In this document: positions 1-8,060 of the stretch, in pieces | Position numbering within the stretch: the stretch's first letter is position 1 | Layout: the number at the start of each line of letters is the position of its first letter | Source: Methylobacterium adhaesivum | GTDB taxonomy: Bacteria; Pseudomonadota; Alphaproteobacteria; Rhizobiales; Beijerinckiaceae | Assembly: GCF_022179065.1 (NCBI RefSeq) | Contig: NZ_BPQD01000028.1 | Span: forward strand, 1 to 64,000 | Reading direction: 5' to 3' | DNA: 64,000 bases | The notes under the pieces: model-generated | What the model was told of the DNA's origin: nothing | The model's input: the letters and a program-made list of their open reading frames with translations, nothing else | Database searches by the model: none | Translations under genes and position numbers: made by a program

Positions 1-774
1 AAGTCGGAAAACCGGCACCTCGCGAGGATCAGCCTCAGCTACCCGTCATGATGGATATCACGAGCTTACCCTAAGGCGTCCTTTCGGCGCTTCTTCCAAA
101 AGCCTCAGGCCTATCACGCGGAGCGGATCATGGTTGCGGCGAGGGTGAGAAAGGCGGTCGAAGCAGGGATGCTACCCCTGTGATCACAGGCGATCCGGGC
201 TAGGTTCTGCTCAATGTCCCGACAGGTGGACTGCACCAAGAAGCGTTAAGACCCTCTTTCGGTCCTACGCCGTTGGGCATGATGGTGTTGGCGGAGTCGA
301 CCCACCCGTCTCTGTAAGCGGAGTAGACGCGGCGATGCGTCATGAAGGGGAAGGGTTCGGGCGGAACCCCAAGCAGGATAATCGCGCCGTGCTCGCCGTG
401 CGGGTCGGTCGTGATGACCAAGGTCTTGAGCCGACGGGCGCCCGCATCGGGCGGGCATTAATGGTATCGTTCCGCCCCGCGCGGCAAGGATGCCACGGAT
501 CAAATGGGGGAGACCCCTGCGCGTGCCAACAGACCCTACACTGCGGACTACCTGGAGCCTTCCGGCCCACACTCTTGCATGAGCCGGTCGAACTCAGTCC
601 AGCGTCGACTCGGATCGTCGTGGCGTTCGTCTCCCAACCGCGCAAGCGGCACACCGGGCTTCGCCTGCATGCGACCTCCCATCCGATGGCGTCGCGCTCG
701 TTCGCAGCCCGGGGGACTTCCTCGGCGCCTCGTTCCAAGGGAGCCCGGGCCAGCGCCGCCCGCCCGGGCATCAA
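1..774. other. Stretch with no convincing gene at the left edge
   Basis: No open frame here has a good start, a ribosome binding site and protein-like composition. Two minus-strand pieces look faintly coding: 200-421, listed separately, and the last 35 or so codons of a frame ending at 548, which read like a charged soluble protein but have no start of their own. They may be remnants of genes broken by insertions next to the recombinase. No tRNA, repeat or attachment site was recognised. Confidence 0.4.
200..421 (-). CDS. Possible small ORF or gene remnant
   Basis: This is a 73-codon frame with a TTG start and no clear ribosome binding site. Third codon positions are rich in G and C and the composition is protein-like (it opens with ITTDPHGEHG and later has MTHRRVYSAYRDGW), which separates it from the random frames around it. 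No family was recognised. It may be the 3' remnant of a longer gene, because a stop codon sits about 12 codons upstream in the same frame. The call is weak. Confidence 0.3.
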   Translation of the reverse strand: MVITTDPHGEHGAIILLGVPPEPFPFMTHRRVYSAYRDGWVDSANTIMPNGVGPKEGLNASWCSPPVGTLSRT

Positions 775-2895
775 TCACGAGATAGGTGCAAGGGCTGTAT
801 CCGCCCGGGCCGCCCGCGTTTCCTCGACGAGTCTGGCGACCGCCTCGTCGCGCCTCATCTTCTTCCACTTCTTCTCAGCAAACTCGGCCGGAAAACGTTC
901 GGGATCGAGATCATGGAGGATTGTCGCGACCTCCTTCCAAATGCCGTAGGTGCAGAACTTGCCCACACCTAGGTAGACCGGATTGAAGGGGCCGAAAGAT
1001 TCAGGCAGGCACGGCCATGGCACGCCGTGCATCAGGATGAAGAGGTACGCCTCCACGAAGGGTCTGGCGTCCCACGACGTCGTTCTGTCCTTGCGGAGGA
1101 GGAGCCCCTCGGGAAAAAGATGGCTGATGGCGTCCCACTCGGCGTCTTGGAGGACGTGTCGTCCCTGGGCGAGCAACGAAGGCACGATCCTTCTCCAACG
1201 CCTGCTCTTCTCCTTCATGGTCTTGAGTTCGTAGGTTCTGCGAAGGCACATTTGAGCCTTCAGGTCGTCGGCCCCGAAGGTCGGGCCTCGCAGGAGTGGC
1301 GTCACCGTGAGGTGGACCTCCGCCTCGTACCGGGCGTAGGCTAGGCGCCGGACCACGATATGATCGATGAGTTCCCCAAACGCCGCCACGAGCCTGAAGT
1401 CCGCCTCGTTGTTAGGCATGAACGGGAGCCGTCCGACCAATCCATCCAAGGCTTCACGCAGCATCGTCATGCGTCCCTGATCGAGTCCGATGGGCAGCGG
1501 CTTGGCCGGCAGGCTGTCGATCCGCGCATCGAGTGCGTTGAGGGTCGATGTCAGCGTCCTGCGCTTCTCGGCCAGATAACTGGCGTTGAAGCCAGCCATG
1601 AGCGCATCGTCGAAAGTCGCGTCGAGCGCGCGCATCGCTCCGTCCCGCTGACGCTTGAGGTCGGATCGGGCGGCCTCGTGATCCTTGTGGGACCCTGCCT
1701 TGGCCTCGTTGTAGGCGGCGACATAAGCCTCGGTGCACCGTGGGTCGAGGACGTTCTCGGCGACTAGGTCGATGACGACGCGTTCGAGTTCGGCCACCTT
1801 AATGGTCTCGAAGTTCTTGCACGTCCCTCCATGGGCTCGGTCGATGCAAGCAAAACGCCTCTGGCGCAATGGTCCCGTAGGCACCGTGGTCATCCCGCAA
1901 CCCGAGCACTTAACCTTGCGGGACAGGAGGTACTTCCCCGGCGCTTGCCTTGTCGGTGCCTCGCGAGACCTGATGCCAGAGATCCGAGCCTGCACCGCCT
2001 CCCAGGCGGCTCGTTCGACGATCTGGAGATGGTCGGCCCTCACAACAACCCATTCGGAACGGGGACGCTGGACGGCGACCCTCTTTCGGGTGATGGGGTC
2101 GGTGACGACGGTGGACTGATTGTAGACGATGAACCCCGCATAGAGTGGGTTCTTGAACATCGACCTGATGCTGCAATCCTTCCAGTACCTTTGGTTATCG
2201 GTTCGCGCGTTAAGGGCCCGTGCAATCTTCATCATCGACAAGCCTTCCACGAACATCTGGAAGATCTGCCGAACGATCTCGGCTTCGGCTTCGATGATGT
2301 GTTGCTCGCCCGGACGACCGGGGGTCCGACCGTACCCGTAGGCAGGCTTGTGCGGAATGCGGCCGTTGCGGACCATCTGCATGCGGCCGTACTGGGACCG
2401 CTCCAGGAAGAGGCGCCGCCCCTCCTCGCCCATGAAGCCGTGGAACGCGATGTCCGGGAGGTCGAGCCTGCCCCGACCGGGCTGGTGCATCTCGATGCCG
2501 AGGGCCTTCAGTTCCTTAAACACGGCGCTCAAGTAGGAAAGGTCGCGCGCCAGACGGTCGACGTTTTCGATGATGAGAATGCTGAACAGACCGCGCCGCG
2601 CCGCGTCCAGCATCTCTTCCAACTCATCGCGTCCGACCACGGTCGTGCCTGGCTTCGCCCTGTCGGCGTAGGTCTTGATCAGCGTGATCCCGTTCCGCGC
2701 GGCGTGCTCGGCGCAGATCTCGAACTGGCGCTCGACGCTCGTCTCGGACTGCTTGTCGGACGAGTAACGCGCGTAGACGACGCCGACGCCTCTGGGCGGG
2801 ATGGCCCTGGTCGGGCCGTTGCCGGGGTTCGGAAGCCACATGGAAGGAAGGTCGACGGCGTCCCCATGGAGGGCGAGGAGGTGCTGGTTCGTCAT
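775..2895 (-). CDS. Large serine recombinase with C-terminal IS5-transposase-like domain
   Basis: A 706-residue site-specific recombinase, probably responsible for moving part of this island. The resolvase catalytic domain begins near residue 38; YARYS (41-45) carries the nucleophilic serine and is followed by a conserved ERQ. Next come the recombinase domain (KPAYGYGR region), a zinc ribbon with a CSGCG pair and two further cysteines, and a charged coiled-coil stretch. The last 110 or so residues resemble the DUF4096 N-terminal domain of IS5-type transposases (EWDAI, GVPWPCLP, FGPFNPVY, GIW), which is unusual in this family. The ATG at 2895 is preferred because AGTGGAG lies 8 bases before it; the frame stays open to 3174, but that extension is a proline/arginine-rich low-complexity translation. 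The gene is transcribed leftward, toward the window edge. Confidence 0.85.
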   Translation of the reverse strand: MTNQHLLALHGDAVDLPSMWLPNPGNGPTRAIPPRGVGVVYARYSSDKQSETSVERQFEICAEHAARNGITLIKTYADRAKPGTTVVGRDELEEMLDAARRGLFSILIIENVDRLARDLSYLSAVFKELKALGIEMHQPGRGRLDLPDIAFHGFMGEEGRRLFLERSQYGRMQMVRNGRIPHKPAYGYGRTPGRPGEQHIIEAEAEIVRQIFQMFVEGLSMMKIARALNARTDNQRYWKDCSIRSMFKNPLYAGFIVYNQSTVVTDPITRKRVAVQRPRSEWVVVRADHLQIVERAAWEAVQARISGIRSREAPTRQAPGKYLLSRKVKCSGCGMTTVPTGPLRQRRFACIDRAHGGTCKNFETIKVAELERVVIDLVAENVLDPRCTEAYVAAYNEAKAGSHKDHEAARSDLKRQRDGAMRALDATFDDALMAGFNASYLAEKRRTLTSTLNALDARIDSLPAKPLPIGLDQGRMTMLREALDGLVGRLPFMPNNEADFRLVAAFGELIDHIVVRRLAYARYEAEVHLTVTPLLRGPTFGADDLKAQMCLRRTYELKTMKEKSRRWRRIVPSLLAQGRHVLQDAEWDAISHLFPEGLLLRKDRTTSWDARPFVEAYLFILMHGVPWPCLPESFGPFNPVYLGVGKFCTYGIWKEVATILHDLDPERFPAEFAEKKWKKMRRDEAVARLVEETRAARADTALAPIS

Positions 2896-2950
2896 GGGCG
2901 GAACTCCACTGGCGCCGCGGTATCCCCGCTTGGGGGACGGCATCGCTGGC

Positions 2951-2967
2951 GGGCCCTTCGAAGGGCC
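2951..2967. repeat. Hairpin-forming palindrome, related copy at 8691-8706
   Basis: GGGCCCTTCGAAGGGCC is self-complementary and lies 56 bases upstream of the recombinase start. A close relative, GGGCCCCTCGAAGGGC at 8691-8706, lies 86 bases upstream of the metallophosphoesterase start at 8605. Both are therefore in the leader region of minus-strand island genes. They could be attenuator stems or operator sites; the sequence alone does not decide. Confidence 0.4.
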
Positions 2968-3170
2968 TCGTCGGGGGAAGGGTTCGGGGTCCCGCCCGGG
3001 CGAGCGCACCGGCGTGGCGCCGGCGCTCGGTTCGGACGGGAGGCGTGGGGCTACGACCGGGCTCGAAGCCGGGTCGCCGACCGGGCGGGAGAAGCCGGCG
3101 TATTCGGAGGGGAGGCTGGGGTATTCGCATGGGGGAGGTTCCTTGCGCGGATGGTCGGCGTCGGAAGGGG

Positions 3171-3476
3171 TCACCGCCTGAAGGGGAAGGCCGAGGTGCC
3201 GGCGGCGGCGGGCATCCGGCCGAAGAAGCCGGGCAGGACGCCGACCGGCATCGCCATGCTGTAGAGGTCGAGGACCCGGGTCGTGCCGAACGCGGCTGAC
3301 ACGGTGCGTTGGTCGGCGGTCCGGTTCTCAGCATCGACCGCGTCGCAGGTCGCCGCCATGTCGCGAAGCGCTTGGTAGCGGCCAAGGGCACGGGCCAATG
3401 CAAGGGCGCGCCGGTTAGGTGACGCGGTGTCCTCGAACTCTAAGTGGGAGGGGAGATCTTGTAGCTTGTCCTTCAT
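3171..3476 (-). CDS. Hypothetical protein, 101 aa
   Basis: Small soluble protein of unknown function, upstream of the recombinase on the same strand. The ATG at 3476 is chosen because AAGGA lies about 9 bases before it; the frame is open to 3611 but the upstream part looks non-coding. The middle of the protein is alanine-rich and probably helical (RRALALARALGRYQALRD). The C-terminus is glycine/alanine/phenylalanine-rich with FPFRR at the end. No domain was recognised. It could be an accessory protein of the recombinase, but only its position suggests this. Confidence 0.5.
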   Translation of the reverse strand: MKDKLQDLPSHLEFEDTASPNRRALALARALGRYQALRDMAATCDAVDAENRTADQRTVSAAFGTTRVLDLYSMAMPVGVLPGFFGRMPAAAGTSAFPFRR

Positions 3477-4216
3477 CGTGAACATCCTTCGCTCGGAGGG
3501 GGAAACCGTCGCGTTCGGACGCGACGGGGTTGGGAGGCACCGCAGAGTGCGCGACCGGTTGGATTCGACTTCCCACGCTTGGCGTTCGGTCTCCGCACCG
3601 CCCCCTTTCACCTTGGTGTCGATCCGTCGTGGCGGCCCACCGGGCCAACGTGGCCGGCGGGTGCCTGGAGGGCGGGAACACAGGTGCGGATTGGCGGTTT
3701 GTCGGTCCGCACATGGCGGTCACGGCAGAGATGGCGGGGCTCATCCTGCGAAGGGGCGGACTTTGCGGAGCGCGGCATCCGAGGGGCATCCGGCGATGGG
3801 CCGGGGTAGAGCCGCGGGTGCCGCGTCCTAGCGCAGGGGTATCTTGGTGGGGGTCATCGATGCCTCCCGTTCCGGCTGCTTGCCAGATGCCTGGCCCGTA
3901 GGGGCCGGCTCGTAGAGGGTCTATGTCGGCCAGGGCTTCCGGCCGAAGGTCCGCAACGACCCTAGGCTATCAAGCCAAGCTGACGATAGGCCCGCTCGGA
4001 GGCGGCCATGTGTTGCGAGACGTATTTCATGACGACAATCTCTCATGGGACCCGGTTTGGATCCAGTGGGCGGCAATCGTCCCCCCGGCGCAAATCGGCG
4101 TTCAACCAAAGCTTATCTGCTCTATAGTGACTAGGAACAATTTAATTCAAATCTGACAGTCCCCGGTTGGAACGTCTTGTACCACGGCCGCACGCAACTT
4201 CGGGAGTCGACGGACA
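3477..4216. other. Long intergenic region, no gene seen
   Basis: About 740 bases without a credible coding frame. The left two thirds are GC-rich. The part around 4085-4155 is distinctly AT-richer and holds a possible promoter (separate entry). A small RNA or a degraded gene could be hidden here; nothing in the sequence identifies one. Confidence 0.4.
4121..4150 (-). promoter_or_regulatory. Possible sigma70-type promoter
   Basis: Reading leftward, TTGAAT (4150-4145) and TATAGA (4126-4121) are separated by 18 bases inside the only AT-rich stretch of this intergenic region. They would drive transcription toward the 101-aa gene and the recombinase, with a leader of more than 600 bases. This is a pattern match only; AT-rich sequence produces such matches by chance. 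Confidence 0.25.
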
Positions 4217-4432
4217 TCAGCCGGCCGGGAACCTGATGACGTTGCCCTCGACCTTTCGCCGGTGGCTGGCTTCCAGGGCGGCTTCCTCGGCGACCTGCAT
4301 CCCCAGGTCGATCTCCACCATGATGGAGCCGACGAGGTCGTCGAAGGTCTGCGGGTCGAGGTGGAGGGCGCGCCTCGCACGCATCAAGGCGAGAATGACC
4401 TGGGCGATGCTCTCGTCGGTCTCCTCAGGCAT
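4217..4432 (-). CDS. Small protein coupled to the FtsH-like protease
   Basis: A 71-residue acidic, probably all-helical protein (DESIAQVILALMRARRAL; EEAALEASHRR) ending in VIRFPAG. Its ATG lies inside the last codons of the upstream AAA+ protease gene (8-base overlap) and GGGGAGG sits 5 bases before it, so it is probably translated together with the protease. No family was recognised. It could be an adaptor, a substrate or an inhibitor of the protease; the tight coupling is the only evidence. Confidence 0.65.
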   Translation of the reverse strand: MPEETDESIAQVILALMRARRALHLDPQTFDDLVGSIMVEIDLGMQVAEEAALEASHRRKVEGNVIRFPAG

Positions 4433-6464
4433 TGGGACCTCCCCTGCCGGACTTGCGAGCCTGCTTGTCGCCAGCCATCGGCGAGCCGGCGATGATCGCG
4501 CGGACCTCGGCCCCGCTCATGACCCGGCGTTCGACCAAGCGTCGAGCGATCCGGTCGATGACGTCGGTGTTACGGCTCACCAAGTCGCGGCTGATCTCGT
4601 ACAAACGGGAGAGGTCGTCCTCAACCAGGCGCCTGAACGCGGGGTCCACCCGAAGTAGCGCCAACGCGTCCGCCTGGTCGCCTCGGTAGAGCAAACTTTG
4701 TCCCAGTCCCCACGAAGCGTGCTTCCCAGCCACTAGCGCTGTGGCGTGCGCCAAGTCAGAGCCCGAACCGCCTGCCGAGCCCGCAGTGACCGCATCCCAC
4801 TGCTGATCGGCGGCGCGACCGGCCAAGACGCTGACGATGAGTGCGTCGAGGTCGGCCACCGACATCACTGACGTGTCGTTGTTAAGTCGGCTCAGGGTTC
4901 GTCCTGCAAAAGCCCCCTGAGCGACCAGGGAGACCGTTCTGACGTCTCCGACAGCTTGGGTCTCCAAAATCACCGCGTGACTGGCCTCGTGCCTTGCAAC
5001 CGAAAGCTGCTGCGCTGGCGTGCGAGTTTCCGGTGGAACGATCCGACCAATGAGGTCCGCCAAATTCATCTGGCGCTTGCCCGCCAGGGCGACCATACGG
5101 GCGCCCCCAACCCACCCAGCGATGTCGGCACCGGTTGCGCCGATGCCGATGGCTGCGATAGGCCCGAGATCCTCGTTAGCGAGGTCGTCCACGAGGTGCT
5201 GGCGCAGAATGCCCTCAATGGCGTCCTCATCCGGCAGGTCGATCCTCACGACGCGGTCGAGGCGTCCAGGCCGCACGAGGGCGGGGTCGAGCCTTTCTGG
5301 GAAGTTGGTCGCCCCGATGATGACAAGCTTCGATGCCGGGCTCGATACCGCACCATCCAATGTCATTAATACGTGATTTACAACAGTTACCCAGTAGTCT
5401 CGATGACGACTATCGCAGGTCTCTCTATTTGGTAGGCTATCTAACTCGTCAATGAGCAAGACGCCCCCGTTTTGAGATGCTTCCAAAAATACCTCGTCGA
5501 CCTTCTTGCAAATGTCGTTGAGATATCCGTTCGTCTGAGAGAACCACGAGGACACGCTTGTCGCAGTAATACGCACTCCGAGCGACTTGGCAATACTACG
5601 CGCTAGCGATGTCTTGCCTGTTCCGGGCGGGCCGGCCAGGATGAAACGCGTCGCCGCCGGCCATGGCGCTCCACGCCGATGTGCCTTGACGGCCTCGACC
5701 AAAGCCTTGGCATGATCTCCTGCTGGCCCATAACCACAGGTATCCTCGACGAGGGGAACGTCGGCGAGGTCGGAAGAGGCTGCCCGCTTCGAGGCCGAGG
5801 CCGCCTTGAGTCGTCGGACGCAGTCCCGGGGCGTGCTGCCCTTGCGGATGCATCCTGTGATCTCGTCGAAACCCAGGCCCTGGACGATGTCGGCGGGTAG
5901 GCGGCCGGCGCGGCGCCCGGTGACGAGCCGAATGGTTGCCTGGAGAGCCTTCGGGGATGGGGGCTTCAATTCGATGCGGAGGTCAGCGGCCGTAATTAGA
6001 GCCGCAGGCAGGTAACGGTCCGGGGCTGTCGTTACGCCGAGAACGCTTCGACCGGCGCCGAGGGCGGCCGCCACGCTGTCGTTGCCGACGCTCCGGTTGT
6101 CCGATGTCTTGCTCCCGCCAGTTCCTCGCTTCACCACCTCCGTCCATGCTCTCAACGATGTGAGTGCAAGAGTGATGGGCACGATCCAGTCCGGTCCGGG
6201 AACGGCCACCACCAGCGCGAGGCTCGGTGGCGCTTGGATGCGAGTGATGACCTTCGCCGGCAGCATCGCGTGCAGCATGCTGATCGCGAGCACCGTGCTG
6301 ACGCTCGCCGTGGCCAGCACCTCCTCAGGCGTGGACGGCTTGGTCTCGTCGGTGGGCTCACCGTCCTGCGGATAGCCGTCGTCGTAGGCGTCCTCGAAGT
6401 CTCGGTTGGCCTTCCGGGGAAGGCTCTTGAGGATGCTGGCGGGGATCTTGGTCTTCTTAGTCAT
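4425..6464 (-). CDS. Soluble FtsH-like AAA+ ATPase / M41-type zinc protease
   Basis: A 679-residue ATP-dependent protease related to FtsH but without FtsH's two N-terminal membrane helices, so probably cytoplasmic. The first 270 residues match no domain I recognise; 50-110 are hydrophobic but interrupted. The AAA+ core has Walker A GPPGTGKT (278-285), Walker B LLIDELDS (336-343), sensor-1 IIGATNFPERLDPAL and the arginine-finger region RPGRLDR. An M41-like domain follows: HEASH (492-496) is the zinc-binding HEXXH motif, and GSGSDLAHAT supplies the expected third ligand, Asp570. All catalytic parts appear intact. The start codon directly follows a hairpin holding the ribosome binding site. Codons around 5360-5600 are unusually AT-rich. 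Substrates are unknown; such proteases in islands may act on toxins or regulators. Confidence 0.8.
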   Translation of the reverse strand: MTKKTKIPASILKSLPRKANRDFEDAYDDGYPQDGEPTDETKPSTPEEVLATASVSTVLAISMLHAMLPAKVITRIQAPPSLALVVAVPGPDWIVPITLALTSLRAWTEVVKRGTGGSKTSDNRSVGNDSVAAALGAGRSVLGVTTAPDRYLPAALITAADLRIELKPPSPKALQATIRLVTGRRAGRLPADIVQGLGFDEITGCIRKGSTPRDCVRRLKAASASKRAASSDLADVPLVEDTCGYGPAGDHAKALVEAVKAHRRGAPWPAATRFILAGPPGTGKTSLARSIAKSLGVRITATSVSSWFSQTNGYLNDICKKVDEVFLEASQNGGVLLIDELDSLPNRETCDSRHRDYWVTVVNHVLMTLDGAVSSPASKLVIIGATNFPERLDPALVRPGRLDRVVRIDLPDEDAIEGILRQHLVDDLANEDLGPIAAIGIGATGADIAGWVGGARMVALAGKRQMNLADLIGRIVPPETRTPAQQLSVARHEASHAVILETQAVGDVRTVSLVAQGAFAGRTLSRLNNDTSVMSVADLDALIVSVLAGRAADQQWDAVTAGSAGGSGSDLAHATALVAGKHASWGLGQSLLYRGDQADALALLRVDPAFRRLVEDDLSRLYEISRDLVSRNTDVIDRIARRLVERRVMSGAEVRAIIAGSPMAGDKQARKSGRGGPNA

Positions 6465-6484
6465 GGCGGCCTCGTAGGGCCGCC
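6465..6484 (-). promoter_or_regulatory. Start-proximal hairpin covering the ribosome binding site of the FtsH-like gene
   Basis: On the minus strand a perfect 7-bp stem GGCGGCC/GGCCGCC with loop CTACGA ends at the base before the ATG. The only Shine-Dalgarno-like sequence, GAGG, lies in the loop and 3' arm, 5 bases before the ATG. When folded, the stem would hide the initiation region. Near-identical structures precede the genes at 6894 and 8605. Confidence 0.5.
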
Positions 6485-6618
6485 GCGCGCATGCGCCGGT
6501 CAGGCCCTAGAATGGGTGTCGGGAAGGGGTGTGGGACGGAGGCTCGGCAAGCGTTTCGGCTGGCCGGCAAAGCGCGGTATCTTGAAGACGGTCATGGTGA
6601 TGTCCTGGTGGGAGGGGG

Positions 6619-6894
6619 TCAGCCTTCGGTGAGGTCGTCGCCCTCGGTCGGGCGGCGCTGGCCCCAGGGCGTGCCGCTGAAGTCGGTCGGCCAGGAACCG
6701 GTCCGCTCAGTGACGCGGCGGGCGCGGGCCTCGGCCTCAACGTGGGCGGCCCGCGCCACGGACAGGATGGCGTCGCGCAGGGCGGCCCGGAAGACGGGTT
6801 CGTGAAAGCCCCTCATAATGAAGAGCCGACGAAAAAGTTCGCCCACGAGGTCGTCGTTGGTGCGGGTGTCGTCGTCGATGGGATGAGTTGTCAT
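6619..6894 (-). CDS. Hypothetical protein, 91 aa
   Basis: Small soluble protein of unknown function upstream of the protease gene on the same strand (154-base gap). The N-terminus is acidic (PIDDDTRTNDD), the middle is helical (LFRRLFIMRGF; FRAALRDAILSVARAAHVEAEARARR) and the end is hydrophilic. The ATG at 6894 is chosen because the 5' context, including GAGG inside a 7-bp stem, repeats that of the protease gene. No domain was recognised. Confidence 0.5.
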   Translation of the reverse strand: MTTHPIDDDTRTNDDLVGELFRRLFIMRGFHEPVFRAALRDAILSVARAAHVEAEARARRVTERTGSWPTDFSGTPWGQRRPTEGDDLTEG

Positions 6895-6917
6895 GGCGGC
6901 CTCGAACACGGGCCGCC
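6895..6917 (-). promoter_or_regulatory. Start-proximal hairpin covering the ribosome binding site of the 91-aa gene
   Basis: GGCGGCC (6917-6911) and GGCCGCC (6901-6895) pair on the minus strand around a 9-base loop, directly against the ATG at 6894. The 12 bases before the ATG are nearly the same as at 6464, including the GAGG that would bind 16S rRNA, although the two proteins are unrelated. Confidence 0.5.
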
Positions 6918-6937
6918 GGGCGCTTGATGCGCGCCGC

Positions 6938-7111
6938 CTAGGCCCGAGCGATGGGAAGGGTGGGAAACGCGGGTCTGCCGAGGGGCAGAAGTTTCCGTAT
7001 GAGGCGGGCCAGGGACACGGTCGGGGTCTCTTTCGGCAGGAAGCGGAAGCGATTGCCGTCGTTGTTTATTTTGAATCGCAAACCCTGGACGTCAAGGCCA
7101 GGGATTCCCAC
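6938..7111 (-). pseudogene. Possible gene fragment
   Basis: The translation of this minus-strand stretch looks protein-like (GIPGLDVQGLRFKINND, RFRFLPKETPTVSLARLIRK) and differs from the low-complexity frames nearby. The only plausible start is a GTG at 7111 without a ribosome binding site, and the open frame upstream loses protein character. It may be the 3' remnant of a gene. Otherwise nothing was seen in the 362 bases between the flanking genes. Confidence 0.25.
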
Positions 7112-7256
7112 AACTTCGAAAATCGGTAGTTTGAGCTGATGGGGTCTGTGGGTCGGTGTGGAAGATACCCTGAAGTCCAGGGGAGTTTCTCGATCTTCGC
7201 GGCCGCAGACCTGCAATACTTGTGCGGCCTCATGGCTAACGGAACCGGACGGGTCC

Positions 7257-8060
7257 TCAGCCGGCCTCGACGACCATACCGGCCAGGAAACGGGTGTCCT
7301 CGTCGATGTGGCCTCGGGCGTTGCAGACGATACGCGTCCGTCCGACCTGGTAGTCCGCGTGATGGTGGACGTGGCCGTGCACCCACAGGTCCGGCCCACG
7401 CTCCGCGATCAGGTCCGTCAGGTCCGAGGCGTCGCACCAGGCGAGGTGGGCGTGCGCCGACGGTAGGCTGTCCGGGTGCGGGGCATGGTGGGTGACCACC
7501 ACGGTGGGGCCGCCGTGGACCTGGCCGAACTCGGCCTCAATATAGGCCCGTGTGCGCCTATGCATCGCCAGCACCTCCTCCGGCTCGATGCGGTGCCGTG
7601 AGCTCGGCCCGGTGCGGATGCGGCGGTAGTCGACCATTCCGTCGCGGCCCTGGGCCGTGCGCATGCCGTGCGTCAGGCCGAACGACCCGAGCCGAAAATC
7701 GGTCCAGAGCGTGCCGCCGACGAAGCGGGTGCCGTCGAGCGTGACCGCATCGTCCATCAGCAGCGTGATGCCGAGGGCGGCGGACCGGTCGCGCCCCTGC
7801 TCGATCTGGTCGCGGATGGTGTAGCGCTCCTCGCCGCGGTCCCACCAGAAGTCGTGGTTGCCTGGCACGTAGACGGTCGGCACGCCGGGCAGGCGCTCGC
7901 CGAGCCAGTCCAGGGCCCGGGTCAGCGGCATGTGCACGTCGCCCGCGACGACGGCCACGTCGAAGCCGCCCGCCGGCGCGTGGGCTGCCGGGTCCCAGGC
8001 GTTCTCCGGGCAGTCCTGGTGCAAATCCGAAAAGATCCAGAGTCGTGATGGGGCGATCAT
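7257..8060 (-). CDS. Calcineurin-like metallophosphoesterase
   Basis: A 267-residue phosphoesterase with the full metal-binding motif set: SDLHQD near the N-terminus, VAGDVH, VPGNHDF, THHAPHP and VHGHVHHHADY. Family members hydrolyse phosphodiesters or phosphomonoesters with two metal ions; the substrate here is unknown. The ATG at 8060 overlaps the stop of the upstream phosphoesterase (ATGA), so the two are translationally coupled. The same frame is open upstream to 8819, but that part is low-complexity and antisense-like, so it is not included. No signal peptide is visible. Confidence 0.85.
   Translation of the reverse strand: MIAPSRLWIFSDLHQDCPENAWDPAAHAPAGGFDVAVVAGDVHMPLTRALDWLGERLPGVPTVYVPGNHDFWWDRGEERYTIRDQIEQGRDRSAALGITLLMDDAVTLDGTRFVGGTLWTDFRLGSFGLTHGMRTAQGRDGMVDYRRIRTGPSSRHRIEPEEVLAMHRRTRAYIEAEFGQVHGGPTVVVTHHAPHPDSLPSAHAHLAWCDASDLTDLIAERGPDLWVHGHVHHHADYQVGRTRIVCNARGHIDEDTRFLAGMVVEAG

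Noticed and set aside
2896-3174. Extended N-terminus of the serine recombinase up to 3174
   Set aside because: The extra 93 residues are proline/arginine-rich low complexity; the ATG at 2895 has a good ribosome binding site just before the catalytic domain.
1831-3264. A 477-codon plus-strand frame opposite the recombinase
   Set aside because: Antisense shadow of a real gene: no ribosome site, no domain, typical antisense composition.
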